Shown: one piece after another, positions 46,799-58,871 of the stretch
How the letters are laid out: the number at the start of each line of letters is the position of its first letter
Numbering within the stretch: position 1 is the first letter of the stretch
Assembly: GCF_905404315.1 (NCBI RefSeq)
Contig: NC_066267.1
Coordinates: forward strand, 9,810,501-9,874,500
Reading direction: 5' to 3'
Origin: Leptidea sinapis
Taxonomy: Eukaryota; Arthropoda; Insecta; Lepidoptera; Pieridae
DNA: 64,000 nucleotides
Notes under the pieces: generated by a model
Told to the model about the DNA's origin: nothing
The model's database searches: none
The model's input: only the letters and a program-made list of their open reading frames with translations
Translations under genes and position numbers: made by a program

Positions 46799-47040
46799 TG
46801 TGCGGTTTTGTGCCCTCCCCAGAATTCGAAGGGCAGCCCGAGCGAGAATGCTCGGGGAGGGATTCTCTGACTCTGGTAGAGCCGGTACCCTCCTGGGGTT
46901 AAATCTCTTTGAGGACCGCTGTCATATTCTGGTGGAGGGGGGGATAGGCTCAGGTCCTCGACACTTAGTTATGCGAAACATAGCGACACTAGATCGCTAC
47001 TTCACGCCGGTATTCTGTGCGAGTGTGGTATATATGTAGT
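46799..47040. other. G+C-rich block adjoining LINE-A
   Basis: CCCTCCCCAGAATTCGAAGG, CGAGAATGCTCGGGGAGGG and GGTGGAGGGGGGGATAGGCT. It looks like part of a G+C-rich retroelement UTR, but no counterpart occurs in the window. The two parts CCCTCCCC and GGGGAGGG pair as a hairpin. Confidence 0.35.
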
Positions 47041-47123
47041 ATTTAGAAAATAATAACATTTAGAAAATTTGTATCTGTTATATTAGGTTGTTGAATAGAT
47101 ACAAAAGAAAATCACATTAATTA

Positions 47124-47190
47124 CTAGCTGACACGACAGATGCTGCTCTGTCAAAAAAATTTAGAGTATTCGGGAAAAATGTAGTTCAAA
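47124..47190 (-). mobile_element. Helitron 3' terminus, minus, truncated
   Basis: CTAGCTGACACGACAGATGC is the inverse of the ...CTGTCGGGTCAGCTAG end. Similarity stops within about 40 bases. Confidence 0.55.
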
Positions 47191-47299
47191 GCCAGGAGTT
47201 CGGGAAAGGAAAAAGTTCGGGAGTGTGTAATATTGGATATCTGAATGATTTTATAATAATCGTATTTATGTAAACAGTTTTTTCATTACCGCTTTATAT

Positions 47300-47400
47300 T
47301 ACGAATTGCATATTAGGAAAGATTTCGCTCTTTCAAATCTTAATTGTTTTTATATTTTTTAAAGTGATAACCCTCACTTCTGGGGTTAATTACACATATT
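47300..47400 (-). repeat. S3 tail, minus
   Basis: AAAGTGATAACCCTCACTTC then TGGGGTTAATTACACAT is the inverted S3 tail; preceding bases (GATTTCGCTCTTTCAAATCT) match the S3 body. Confidence 0.5.
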
Positions 47401-47594
47401 TATGTATACTTATTTTTAGTTTTAAATAAATTTACATCTATATCTTCTGAAAACCTATTTAATACTAACGATACCTTTTTCGTTTTCTCCTCCCTAAAAT
47501 GTTACAGATGAGTTGTGTTGGGTGTTTGTTTGCATCAAGTTGCTTACAAATTATGCTTTTATATGTTGTATCGACGAGATGCTGCGGATATATA

Positions 47595-48081
47595 CTGGGT
47601 GGCCGAGAAGTTGACGTCCAAAGCTAAAATTTGAATTAGGCTCATTTTATTGGCCAATGTTCTGAGAAGTTTTTAAAAATAGTTAGAAGCCATAGGCTCC
47701 CCATTTTTTTTGATACCTTGAACATTTTTATGAATTTAGCTGGAGCAGTTATCTTGAACATACGACCCAATTCTAAACTAGTTCCGCATTGTCTAAACTA
47801 TTCATAGTTTCTTATGTGGTTATTGCAACTGTAGTAAACAATTATCAACAGTAAAATTAACTAAAAGTGTTCAAAAAAATTAGAAAAACGTCCTAAACCA
47901 CAATTAGGTGAAAAAAGCGGCTAAAAAGGGAAAAATAATTATTATCTCGAATAACAGAAACAAATCAGGCGAAACAAGAACAAATCGCAAAATCGTAGAA
48001 CATACATAGGGGTGATTCGGATACTTATCACCATGAGGCTTTCAAATTTTAGCTTTGGACGTCAACATCTCGGCCACCCTG
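47595..48081. mobile_element. 487-bp TIR element with 41-bp near-perfect ends
   Basis: The left end CTGGGTGGCCGAGAAGTTGA then CGTCCAAAGCTAAAATTTGAA matches the inverse of the right end with two mismatches. TATA (47591-47594, 48082-48085) flanks it. The TACAGGGTGGCC-like end and TA target suggest a Tc1/mariner-type non-autonomous element. No transposase remnant is readable. Confidence 0.85.
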
Positions 48082-48085
48082 TATA

Positions 48086-49318
48086 AGTAACACAGGTAAT
48101 GTGGTTTGTAAATTGTTTTATGAATTAAGCTTTTACCAGCTTAAGGGCTCTTTACACTCTCGAACCTTAATCCATTGCATTAGATAAAAATTAAATATAT
48201 TATCTAATTAATTTTACATCCTAACTATTCTAAATTAATGTATTGTAAAGAGCTCTATCTGGCCTTTTCTGGTGTATAACTATATCTATTGCCACTTTGC
48301 TCTTATATACTTATGCTTGTAAATGATTGTAATATATGTTTGTGTTCGTGGGATTGCATTCGAATGAATATCTGTTTTATATTTTAATTCGAGATGAAAT
48401 CCCAATTGTATTGTATTTAAAGTTTATGTATATAAATATGTGTTTCTCCAAAAAGTTGATATGCTGCACATATATCCTACTTCTTGACCTACCCGCACTT
48501 TCTGGCACATTTCGCGAATGAGGCACCTGGTCACAATTCGGATCTGTATTCGATAGCACTTGAGATATTTTTGATTCAACTCATTTTTTAGGAAATTTAA
48601 TCTTTATAAAGATTTAAATAAGATTTATAATAACTTATCTCATGTAACTCATTTACTTAAATATTTTAACACCTTTACTATTACAAATAACAGTGGCCCG
48701 ACTTCAAACTCTTCCTTTTATCTGTAGATTTAAAAGCGAAAAATAAAACTACATTTTAAATATTACTTGGTAGTTAGATTATTAGAAAACTCGTGGAGCT
48801 CTGCAACAACGCGAAAAAATATTCTTATAATTTAAGTAATATAGTTATTTATTAAAATTATTATATGTCAATACAATACTAATCTTCTTGTAATCCCGCT
48901 GTTTTAACACAAATTTGTATGAGCTCGCAAGTAGGTGGAGGTAATTTGCATTGCAAATATACCAATATCGCATTTAATATCGGCATAATCCCTTGTAACA
49001 AGGCATTGTATGTAGCCAGCTTATAATCTAAATTGATTTATCATTCCATGAACAATTTATTTAATTATTAGGAATTGTAAATTTCATGTAATAATGTAGG
49101 TAATGAATATGTTTACTCACATTTCAATACGCTCTTCTCACCAACGACAGCTTAAGTTGGCATATTTAGATAAAAAAAAACAGACGATAGAAAGTAAATA
49201 CAAGTATAAGTTGAAGCTTATATCACTTTTACATCTAGATAGACTGTGACAGCTGTCAAAACGTCGAATAAAATGAGTTTGACAGTTATGTGTTTTATGT
49301 AAATAAAGTAATTGATAA
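48086..49318. other. No gene recognised
   Basis: 1.2 kb, AT-rich, unique in the window. Confidence 0.4.
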
Positions 49319-49514
49319 TTCGTGAAAAACGCAAAAATTCTGAGCGGCACTACAATTCGTCACCTTCAGACGTAAGATGTTAAGTCTCATTTGCACAGTA
49401 ATTTCACTAGCTGCGGCGCCCTTCGGACCGAAACAGAATAATGCTTACACAGTACTGCTTCACGGCAGAAATAGGTAACGTTGTGGTACCCATAATCTCT
49501 CCTCCCAATGGTAA
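49319..49514 (-). repeat. SINE-like repeat S1, copy h (partial)
   Basis: Minus copy from AAAAATTCTGAGCGGCACTA to CCTCCCAATGGTA, lacking the A-tail portion and the GCCGGCATCC segment. Confidence 0.8.
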
Positions 49515-50746
49515 AATCAACCTCTATTTTCAGCAATGCACGCACACTTACGCAAAGTAATATACAAATCACAAGTGTAAGACGTAGCTTGTCATCTTGA
49601 ATATTACTTTAACATATTATAATCTTACATATTACTTTAATAAACCTAGCCTGTTTATCTACCAGCAAGAGGCTCTACCTAGACATTTAAATTATCAAAA
49701 TTTCTGTGTGAAAGTACTTTAGTTTTGTTGTCATATTATGAGTTGAAGATTACTTCAAATAAGGGCAATAGAGTTAAATGCTATCAAATGAAAATTTAAT
49801 AATATCTACTGAATAAAAGCCCCAGTAAAGTTATTGTTTACTACAAAAGATTATTGATAAAGTATAAGCATAAAAAAGCTATGGGTAAACAAAATAAATT
49901 TTCAATTTCGGTGTTGTTACTGTGCTCATTGGAAAATGGAAGCTTTTAATTAATATTGAAATTGTTACGATTTATCACGTCGAATTAATTATAACGTTCA
50001 ATGAATGGATACGTTACTTGCATCGTTTAATTTAAATATTCTTTTATTCTCTTACGAATAATTTAAATTTAAATCTGGGACAGGATTACGTTAGATATTT
50101 TTATAACGTCACACCAAAGAGGATGTAAATACTACATAATAAGAGGTAGGACTACCTAAGTAAAAATTGTAATTTAGTTTAATATGAAATGTGCAGTGAT
50201 TGACATAAGTTTGAAATAGTAGTAATTACAGTATGGCGATTGACGAAGTATAATCCGGCTAAGTTTAAAAGCGAACAGTTGCTTAAAACGTAGTGGATTT
50301 CGGCTATCTCCGTTGTTTGCAAGTTATTAGCTGTCATCTGTCAATCTATCAATGACTGTACGTTTCATACACTCGCGTGAATCGCTTTTTTCTTGGAAAG
50401 TTAGGCTAGGCTGCGTGACAGTGTCAATGTTATTGTTATTAGTACGGCGAGTAAATAATCTATTCAATGAATTAATAACTTTTGCCGTATGTAGCAGCTT
50501 CAGTAGGCTCATTAATGGAGGTAATTGGATTATCGTCTCGACCGTATATTTTTGCATTCACATCGTTTGTCCAGCATAACTTTATTCGATTAAGTTATAA
50601 GCGCTATCTGTATCAGTATTTAAATCACTGCGATGTTTTTCCTTTTCGAATATCAAAGTATTAACTATTTCTTGATTCGTTTTATTGAACTGGCAAATTG
50701 TGAAAAATTATAATCTATATTAGTAGCTATTAAATACAAATACTGT
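49515..50746. other. No gene recognised
   Basis: 1.2 kb, unique in the window. Overlapping ORFs on both strands at 50327-50579 have no family likeness. Confidence 0.4.
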
Positions 50747-50755
50747 GTGTTAGAC

Positions 50756-51120
50756 CACGGACTAGGAAAGAAGTAAGGACTCCGTATCACCTTACATAAC
50801 AGTGTAGCACCAAAACAAACTGATTAACGTGTAAATACATAGCCCCACGCACACACATACACTACTACAGGCCGATAGGCGGTCATTATGAGAATTGTCA
50901 TCGTCTGTGGCAGATTACTTTGCTTCTCAATAAAATATTTTAAAAATGCCGTCGTGCGTTGTAAAAATGATACTATATAAGTATTTGTGGCCATATATGA
51001 TTATTTAAGGGAGAAAAACTTGTGTAACTAGTATCCCCCGTACCCGCACATACACTAGCATAACGGTGCTTCACTTGCTAATGTCATGGTGCGGAGTCCT
51101 TCTTTTTTTACTCGTCCGTG
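50756..51120. mobile_element. 365-bp MITE M2, copy 2
   Basis: Ends CACGGACTAGGAAAGAAGTA then AGGACTCCG and, inverted, CACGGACGAGTAAAAAAAGA then AGGACTCCG. A 9-bp direct repeat GTGTTAGAC (50747-50755, 51121-51129) flanks it. The body (CCACGCACACAC, CAGGCCGATAGGCGG) is like copy 1 at 14.7 kb, with an extra GTATCCCCCGTACCCGC segment. Confidence 0.88.
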
Positions 51121-51262
51121 GTGTTAGACGTGTGATATCAAACATTTTAGACTTAGAACCTAGTAAATAAAGACAGACGCACAGTTAAAATTTATTCATG
51201 GACTAGACAGATACATTCGACTTGTGACCAGTTTGTCATCATGTTGTGTTGTTCGTAGCATG

Positions 51263-51406
51263 TCAATCTTCTTGGTCTCCAATGCTAAATGTGCTTGGTG
51301 TATAGGTCTGTTGTGTTTCTTCTTTCAGGCTCGGAGCGCTAGCACCAGTAGCTTTAGGAGTGTAAGTCAGGTAATGGCGAAAAAATGCTTGATCATGCCT
51401 GACCAT
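51263..51406 (-). CDS. Weak 47-codon ORF with a poly(A) signal downstream
   Basis: The minus strand reads MVRHDQAFFRHY, then LTYTPKATGASAPSLKEETQ and QTYTPSTFSIGDQED before TGA. The second half is Thr/Ser/Glu-rich and less AT-biased than its surroundings. An AATAAA (in CATGAATAAATTTT, near 51196-51209) lies roughly 60 bases after the stop. It could be the 3' end of a host gene or of a transposon ORF. There is no upstream acceptor I would defend and no family I recognise. Confidence 0.15.
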   Translation of the reverse strand: MVRHDQAFFRHYLTYTPKATGASAPSLKEETQQTYTPSTFSIGDQED

Positions 51407-51675
51407 TACATAGATGACATTTTTATTTTACGTTCGTTACTCCCATGGATCATCAAATAAACATAATAGTCTATTTAGTCTAAGTCCATTCATCCCTCAA
51501 AAACGGGTTCGTAAGCGAGAAATGATAGAGAAATTATCTTAGATACACGAACTTTGATAGAATATTTATGTTTAAAGTTGCGTAACCATTGTATCATTTT
51601 ACGCAATTGTAATCCAAATCTCTATATTTTACGGTTCTAAGCAATGCAAGCGCTGCGTTTCACCAATATATCTTT

Positions 51676-51815
51676 ACCCCCTTATTCATAATGGTCTGCT
51701 AACTTAAAGCATTGCTAATTCTCACTCTGTCTTCTTCTATTGACCTAAGTCAGAATGAGAAAAAACACTCCTAAGCGGCTGTTTAAAGTTAGCGGACCAT
51801 TATGAATAAAGGGGT
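51676..51815. mobile_element. 140-bp MITE M1, copy 2
   Basis: ACCCCCTTATTCATAATGGT at left; GACCATTATGAATAAAGGGG at right. The interior (TCTCACTCTGTCTTCTTCTA) matches the inverse of 9118-9257. Target duplication unclear. Confidence 0.8.
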
Positions 51816-52304
51816 AAAACTTTTCTAAAAAGCAGATTTAAACAGCGAAATTTTTAACATGTCAATCATTTGCCTATTCAGTAATCGCCCTAAGGTAAGT
51901 GCTCAAGAAATTGTAGATATTCACTGTAATAACTATTGCATGAAGTCAGAATATACCTATTATTTTATTCCTTATTCATTGTAGATTATGTAATATTATA
52001 TATTATTAGAATATCCTTTACCTCTATTATAATATGTATAAGAATTTTAAATTTCGTCAGACTTTAATCATCTTCAAGATCTTTAGGAGATTTTTTACAG
52101 TATTTAATGCAAATCTGAGAATTCTACATCCCTACTTATATTATACATGTTTTTTTTTTTTTTATTATTTATTATTGAACCAACAGCACACAAAAATTAA
52201 ACTAATAACAAAAATATTATGCGATGGCCGACTGCCAATTACAGGTTCACACTATTTATGGTATAACATTTAACGCTCTAATTAAACTATGATTAAATCA
52301 AAAT
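51816..52304. other. No gene recognised
   Basis: AT-rich spacer without matches. Confidence 0.4.
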
Positions 52305-52671
52305 AAAAAATGTGAATGTAAGTTTTTTTGTTACGCTTTCACGCCAAAGCATCTGAACCGATTTTGATGAAATTCAGTTCAGAGATAGACAAGAGCTTGG
52401 GAAAGGACATAGGCTACCTTTTATCGCAAATAAAAGGCTTGGCGGGGTTGAAATAGGGGGTAGTATTTGTATGAAAGTTAATCATTACTGAAGATAAATA
52501 TCACACCATGAAATTTTTTAATATTTGTTCTAGCGTTTTTAAAATTTAGACCCATGTGGGGTGAAAAATGGGATGAAAGTTCTATTGTTCGTAGCGTATA
52601 AAAATGTATTAACCGCAGCAGTTTTTATTTGCAAAAAAAAATGCTGCACAAAGTCGTGGGTAAAAGTTAGT
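52305..52671 (+). mobile_element. Degraded Helitron, plus
   Basis: TTACGCTTTCACGCCAAAGC, ACCGATTTTGATGAAATTCA at the 5' side; the 3' end AAAGTCGTGGGTAAAAGTTAG corresponds to the GAAGTCGCGGGCAACAGCTAG type. An old copy. Confidence 0.65.
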
Positions 52672-53868
52672 TTTATAGTAAAATAGTTACCCAAAAAATA
52701 GCATTGCCTTTATTGGACTTCGCTTAAGGGATAAATGTCCCCTGACCTACAAACCCAGATAAAGTTACACCCTCGTAAAGTGAACACCATATTTTACTGT
52801 GATTACAACTTAATAGCCATTTGTTAGCGGAACTTGTTAGGTTTAGGAGCTACGTATGGTTTTAAGTACTAATGTTTTCTTACATAATATATGATCCTTT
52901 GGGGTTATAGTCGTATAAATCTACAACACACATTCGAAAAGATTTTTTTATATAAGAGGTGGAACAAGAGGCTTACGTAATGGCGTGAGGCTACCCATGG
53001 ATATCTACAAAACCAGGCCTAGAGAGTGTGTGTGTGTTGCCAGCTTTTTGGGGTATGCTCTTTTCTTGAAGGTCCCTAAGTCGTATCGGTTCGGGAAAAC
53101 AGCAGTCGGTAATTTATTCCACAAAGTGGCAGTACGGGGCGAAATATTCGAAAAGATGTCTTGGTCTCGAAAAAAACATCAGCCATAAACTTAGCGGGTC
53201 AGTTGTTGTCTTAAAATAAACATTTGTAAAAGAAACAAAAGAGGCGCTCCAATAGTAATAATAATTAGTTAGGTAGTTTAGTTTTTAATGGAAACAAGAG
53301 ATGGCGCTGTGACAAAATGAAAAATGTGTATAATTATTGGAAATCGCTATCTACGACCGTAATAATATACACTCTGTCAAAATACAACATTCATACTATA
53401 ATGGTATATGAGCAGTTGAGGACTGACCTCTTCTATGTACCACTAGACTGACAGCTGTCAAAGTACTTTTGTGCCTGTTTGATATTCACCATTTTGGCGA
53501 TGTTAGCCATGTAGGGAGATCTGCGGCACTAACACTCGTGATGACAACCTAGTGGATAACATAGATAGTGGGAAACTATTTACAAAAAAAATGTGTACTT
53601 TATTACGTTGATTCTTGAAATATAAATAACGCGGAAAACGAACGAAATTAAATCAAAATGCAAAAATACTTCAGAGTATTGTACGTTCATTCGCAGCCAT
53701 TCATATTTAACGTCAAAATTAGTTCTCTGGACGCTTGCGAGTGGCGCTTCAAATAGGTACAAAATATTTGCTGTCAAACATATGGAATAGCCTGTCCAGT
53801 GGTATTTATACAGGTCAGTGCATATGAGATACAGATCAGAACCTATACGTAGAATGTACAAACGTAAT
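52672..53868. other. Mostly unrecognised; holds a LINE-A-related scrap
   Basis: At 53040-53150, minus-strand bases correspond to the TFKK..DLGTF, RYDLGTFKK-type block (GAAGGTCCCTAAGTCGTATC, CACAAAGTGGCAGTACGGGG), a diverged LINE-A relative. The rest gave no match; it includes two patches with GATGGCGCTGTGACA and CTGACAGCTGTCAAAGTACT. Confidence 0.4.
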
Positions 53869-54050
53869 TAATAATAATAATAATAATAAATCTTTATTTG
53901 TTGCAAAAAAAATACAAATTTGCTTAAAATTACCCTCGACCCCAAAACTAGGGCTGCCCGTGACATGGGGGTCAGTCTCTTCCCAGTTGTGCAAAGTAAA
54001 ATGTCAAAAAAAAAAAACCAACATATTTTAAAGTGACTAACAGTGGAGGT
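53869..54050 (-). repeat. Retroelement 3' end with (TTA)n tail, minus
   Basis: AATAATAATAATAATAAATC then TTTATTTGTTGCAAAAAAAA at left, then GGGGGTCAGTCTCTTCCCAG. The minus strand therefore ends ..GCAACAAATAAAGATTTATT(ATT)n, a common non-LTR/SINE tail. Confidence 0.55.
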
Positions 54051-54099
54051 TATGCAACAAATGATGAACACACAAACTATTTTATATATAATTTAGGGT

Positions 54100-54145
54100 G
54101 TGTGTTGTGTGTTTGTGTGTGTGTGTGTGTGAATATGTGTTAGCA
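54100..54145. repeat. (GT)n-rich short repeat
   Basis: GTGTGTGTTGTGTGTTTGTG and on, imperfect. Confidence 0.85.
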
Positions 54146-54574
54146 TCTTATTTATCCAATGCTAACGAGTAACGGAAGTTTAAAAAGGATAAATCCTGTT
54201 GAAACACATTTATAACAAGTCCATCGAACAAAGGATCAAGCTATTATCGAACAACGTCAGATAATGAAACGAGAATATAAAATCCCTATTTTACACGTGG
54301 CGTAACAAAGTACGGGAAATATAAAACGAACATGAGAAATACTCGCTCCGATGCAAAGTAATGTAAAACGGTTTTTTATTTTATCTCTTCGCGTCGTTTT
54401 ACCGTTAAATGAGAGTCGTTTAATTTTGTCAGCAATTTATGCTGCGACTAACTTACTAGTGTCAATAGTGATCGCGCACATCGTTTATAAGTGATCATGC
54501 GGTTGTTTCGATTCGGCTTCTATGCCATCTAGGAATGATGAATTTTGAAAATCAAAAAACTACTACGCTTTTAT

Positions 54575-54645
54575 AAAAGACCAGCTCCTGTGTTATCTCT
54601 GGTGTTACAGGAGAATGTGGGCGGCGGTGATCACCTAATCAATCA
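54575..54645 (+). repeat. LINE-A 3' UTR scrap
   Basis: TCTGGTGTTACAGGAGAATG then GGCGGCGGTGATCACCTAA. About 70 bases only. Confidence 0.65.
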
Positions 54646-55347
54646 CGTGTTCTTTAGTCCATTTCTTCATTACAAAAAGGAATTTACAGCAGTAAAACAG
54701 CTAGTAACATTACATGGATGGAAGTTACTTCTTGAAAGTAGTTAGTACAGGCAGGAGGGTACTTCTAATATTTATAGAAAACGATCATTGAAATAATCTA
54801 ATGACTGTGATTTAAACTAAAATAGTATCCATAAAATCACTATTTCATTTTATTACATCAGTATGGAATAATTAACTTTATATGCTATCTGTCGATGTCG
54901 TCTTATGCGAAATGATAACAGATTTGACGAAACAAAAGACAATTTGCTGAAAAACCTCTGAGTATACCTCAAAAAAATGCTTTAAGATTTCCTTACACTG
55001 TTTGGGATTTATGAGAGGAAAATTTAGTTAACACCGCACATATTTCGATTCGTAGACATTAATTAAAATGTTTGTAATATATTATTATTATTTAAATTAT
55101 TATAACAGCGTTATCAATTTTCTTTTCTTACTTAGCACACACACTCACGCGCGCTAATTCTATTTATTTTGTATTAATGGTAGGGACTGTGACTGTACCT
55201 CACGACGCAGGATTCCCTGTGTTGTGAGGTACAGTGTCAGTCAGTGCGAGGCCAGAATACTTGTAAAATTAAAGTTACTTACATCATACCAACGTACTTT
55301 CTAACACATATTATGTAACAACTATGGTACGTATATGTAACCCAATA
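54646..55347. other. Unrecognised, with one long hairpin
   Basis: 55185-55242 is an imperfect hairpin: GACTGTGACTGTACCTCACG then ACGCAGG pairs with CCCTGTGTTGTGAGGTACAG then TGTCAGTC. The end (AACCCAATAAAATTTC) looks like a retroelement poly(A) end that seeded the CTTT tract. Confidence 0.5.
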
Positions 55348-55349
55348 AA

Positions 55350-55605
<256 letters not shown>

Positions 55606-55939
55606 GTATTCACGATGCTAACAAGAAAAATTTACACAAAACATACATACACACACTTATTACTTGTTTAATTACTATGTTTAGTAGTTTATTCATTTGT
55701 TTTTTTATGTATGTTTAAGTTTTCAATCAAAGTGTTTTAGTATCTAACGTCATGGCAGGATAGAGTTCTGAATTAAATAAGTGTGCGAATGCCCAAATTA
55801 TTCCATCAACAACGGTCGCCCTAGCTCAAACGACACTAGAATTTTGTTTTTATTAAAAAAATAAAATACATAACCAAAAATTCACCCTAAACCAGCCAGT
55901 AATTTTTAAATAAAAGTTAAGTTTTTCTTTATGAAATTA

Positions 55940-55945
55940 TTTATT
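55940..55945 (-). terminator. Candidate poly(A) signal of troponin C
   Basis: Plus-strand tttatt reads AATAAA on the minus strand, about 48 bases after the troponin C stop codon. The surroundings are AT-rich, so other AATAAA-like words nearby could also serve. This is inferred from position only. Confidence 0.5.
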
Positions 55946-55992
55946 TAAATAAATTGTATCGAAGTAATAAAGGTATTTCAAATTTCTTCACT

Positions 55993-56021
55993 CTAGTCTC
56001 CTGTCATCATTTCCATGAACT
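55993..56021 (-). CDS. TnC: Troponin C, last coding exon
   Basis: A 29-base exon follows a pyrimidine-rich acceptor (TTTCATTTCAG, ending 56022). It completes the split codon GAT G|AG and reads EFMEMMTGD followed by TAG (55995-55993). The DEFMEMMTG ending is the typical C-terminus of insect troponin C. Together the three exons give 75 residues plus stop, about half of the usual ~150-155 residue protein. The sequence to its left is the 3' UTR, with an AATAAA signal about 50 bases downstream. Confidence 0.93.
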
Positions 56022-56212
56022 CTGAAATGAAACCAGAAAAACAGTATTAAAGTAAATTATAATTATTTAAAACGAAAGAGTTAAAAAATATAAAAAAGTT
56101 AAAAAATTTAAGTAATTAAAGTTAAAAAATATGTTCAACCTTTATATTAAAACCAATAAGTATTTTATTTTGTGAGAGTAACTAAAAAAAACTGCGTTTT
56201 TACATTTGGATT

Positions 56213-56332
56213 TGCACCGACTTCAAACCTATCAATAGGTTGTATTTTATTAATATTAAAGGTATTAAGGTTTGCATAAGACATGTATTATTAATTAATT
56301 TTGACTTTTCAGTTTTAGAAGTCGGTTTTTTG
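56213..56332. mobile_element. Short foldback MITE in troponin C intron
   Basis: CACCGACTTCAAA at left, TTAGAAGTCGGTTTTTT at right. The end sequence resembles the arms of 26955-27345. The middle is AT-rich. Confidence 0.55.
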
Positions 56333-56767
56333 AACGTAGTTTGTTTATTTATTACTTTTTAGTGTGTGTAATGGGTTGTTCTGTAATTAACAGTTGGGTT
56401 TTTTTAGATTATGTACATCAGGTAGGTAAACAATAAGATTTTGTTGCTTTTTATTGTATATTGAATAGATTTTTTTAAAGTAAGTATGGGTAGGCCTACG
56501 AAAGGTTCCGAGCGCCTTTAACAATATAGATCTCAAGAAACGGGAACAAAAAAAAGGAATCGTCCCGATAAAATTCTGTTCGAAACTCTATTTCACGTTC
56601 TTGTCAGACACTGAAATATCGTGAAGAACGTTTGTTAGCTATGACTGAGAGGTAAACTAAGGCCCACTTATCGCTATGGTTTAAATGTAAATGATATATA
56701 ATTAACCTACATGAAAACTCCTAAAAAAGCCCACACAATCTATAATAATATCATTCACGTAAACAAA

Positions 56768-57199
56768 TCTACATACTTATAAAAATGAATCGCTGTTCGT
56801 TAGTCTCGCTAAAACTCGAGAACGGCTGGACCGATTTAGCTAATATTGGTCTTGAATTATTTGTGGAAGTCCAGAGAAGGTTTAAAAGGTGAATAAATAT
56901 GAAAATTCTCGGAAAATAATATATACATACAAAAATTTGGTTTTTCCTTTGAAGTGGTCCCCGTCTATCAACACCTATTTTTTCTTATCGCGATTTTTAT
57001 ATGATTCTGTTCCATCCACAGAAATAGTGTTGCAAGATGCCAATCGAATCTTATAATTATTGTAGTAAGATACATTTTATGTACGATATATTTGGTAGAG
57101 AGTCGGTCATTATCTATTTTTTATACCCCAAAAATATCAATTATTAATTCTGTTTCATATTACTTTATATGGTAATACAACGTTTGCTGGGTCAGCTAG
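56768..57199 (+). mobile_element. Non-autonomous Helitron, plus, intact ends
   Basis: Starts TCTACATACTTATAAAAATG and ends ACAACGTTTGCTGGGTCAGC then TAG, followed by T. It combines the GAGAACGGCTGGACCGATTT 5' part seen at 7.1 kb with the 3' part seen at 7.5-8.4 kb, so it is a joined composite of the two types. Confidence 0.88.
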
Positions 57200-57844
57200 T
57201 ATAATGATAAAAATGTTCATAAAATGAAAACTTCTTGGCCAAGGTATGTCAAAGTTTTATGGGACCAAATGGCAAACATTCTGCATCAAACTAAAGAAGA
57301 ACACTTAAATCCGTTCATAAATCTCAGCGTAATTGGTGTACATACATAAAAAAAATACCGATTGAATTGAGAACCCCCTGCTACTTGAAGTCCGTTTGTA
57401 AAATACCAAAACATTGATATTTGTAATAAGAATGGGCTGGTGTTTCTAACTTGCTTTAGAAACTTTATGTGAAACGGACGCTCCGAAAATTCTAAGCCGA
57501 CAAAAGTGACATTATGATTTACATGACAAGAAAACAAGACCTTTGGTAAAGCCTCTAATTGTGATACAGAATAAAAATTTTGTTTTATTTAGAATTATTG
57601 ATATTTTTGTCAAAATTATGGTAATGCTTGGTATAATAAAAGTTAAAACTCGGATTATGAACTTTACTTATGACACAAAATTTTAGTTTTCATTTTATTT
57701 TTTTCCAAACTATAATATCTTAAAGAGAATCGAAGTATATAAATATTCACAATTAAGATTAATTAAATATCACACCGATATTATCAGTACAAATTAATGG
57801 ATGCGTATAAAGGACAACCTTTTAATAGGCGATTGGGAGTCAAG

Positions 57845-58225
57845 TTTTTTTTTTATGGTATAGGTGGACAAACGAGCGTACGGGTCACCTGGTGTTAAAT
57901 GATCACCGTCGCCCACAATCTCTTGCAACACCAAAGGAATCACAGGAGCGTTGCCTGCCTTTAAGGAAGGAGTACGCGCTTTTTTTGAAGGTACACTTGT
58001 CGTATCGTCCCGGGAACACTCATTCCACCGCTTTGTAGTACGTGGAAGAAAGCTCCTTGAAAACCGCACTGTGGCGGACCGCCACACATCCAGATGGTGG
58101 GGATGATATTCTAACTAGTGGCGTGTGGTGCGATGGTGGAATTCGGCGGCAGGAATCAGGTTAAACAGCTCTTCGGAACACTCCCCGTGATAAATGCGGT
58201 AGAAGACACACAGTGAAGCGACTAT
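57845..58225 (-). pseudogene. LINE-A 3' end, minus, in troponin C intron
   Basis: T-run, CGTACGGGTCACCTGGTGTT, then minus-strand pieces of SLCVFYRIYHGECSEELFNL, WRSATVRFSRSFLPRTTK and VPSKKARTP (frame-shifted DMGTFKK). 5'-truncated. Antisense-to-sense relation: same strand as troponin C. Confidence 0.85.
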
Positions 58226-58261
58226 ATACTATATAACTAAGTTACATATAGTACGCCATTA

Positions 58262-58564
58262 CCAGTGGGAGGCTCCTTTGCACAGGATGCCGGCTAGATT
58301 ATGGGTACCACAACGGTGCCCTTTTTCTGCCGAAGAAGTAATGTGTTAGCATTACTGTGTTTCGGTCTGAAGGAGCCGTAGCGTGGAATTGCTGGGCAAA
58401 TGAGACTTAACATCTTATATGTGAAGGTGACGAGCGCAATTGTAGTGATGTTCAGAATTTTTGGGTTTTTCAAGAATCCTGAGTGGCACTACATTGTAAT
58501 GGTCAGGGCGTATCCATTACCATCAGCTGTACCTCCTGCTCGTCCCTTAATTTCATAAAAAAAA
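58262..58564 (+). repeat. SINE-like repeat S1, copy i
   Basis: CCAGTGGGAGGCTCCTTTGC to GTCCCTTAATTTCATAAAAA; full length, opposite to troponin C. Confidence 0.88.
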
Positions 58565-58871
58565 CGTCAATATTTGTTACGTAATAACACCTAGCTCGAG
58601 TTTGGTGCTTTTTTCTCCATCGAGAAAATATTTTCTTTTTATCGTGTTTCGTTCTTATCATATTTTAAATTATGTATACTCAAAATTTTAATACAATTGA
58701 AACAGTTCTGTCAGCCACCGACAAAATAAGAAATAGAAAAGAAACTAATTTTTTACCAGGCCCTTTTGTTTTTTTTTTGTTGACAGGCCCTTATGTCTCA
58801 TGTTGATTATCGTAGGGCTGATTTCGCAAAACAACTTACAATTTTCTACCTATAGCTTCCTTAATACTCAC

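Larger units (their letters stand above)
56022..58871 (-). other. Troponin C last intron, 2.85 kb
   Basis: Donor GTGAGT at 58871 and acceptor TTTCAG at 56022 bound it. It carries a foldback element (56213-56332), a Helitron (56768-57199), a minus LINE-A 3' end (57845-58225) and a full-length SINE-like repeat (58262-58564). The stretches 56340-56760 and 57200-57840 show no recognisable content. Confidence 0.85.
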
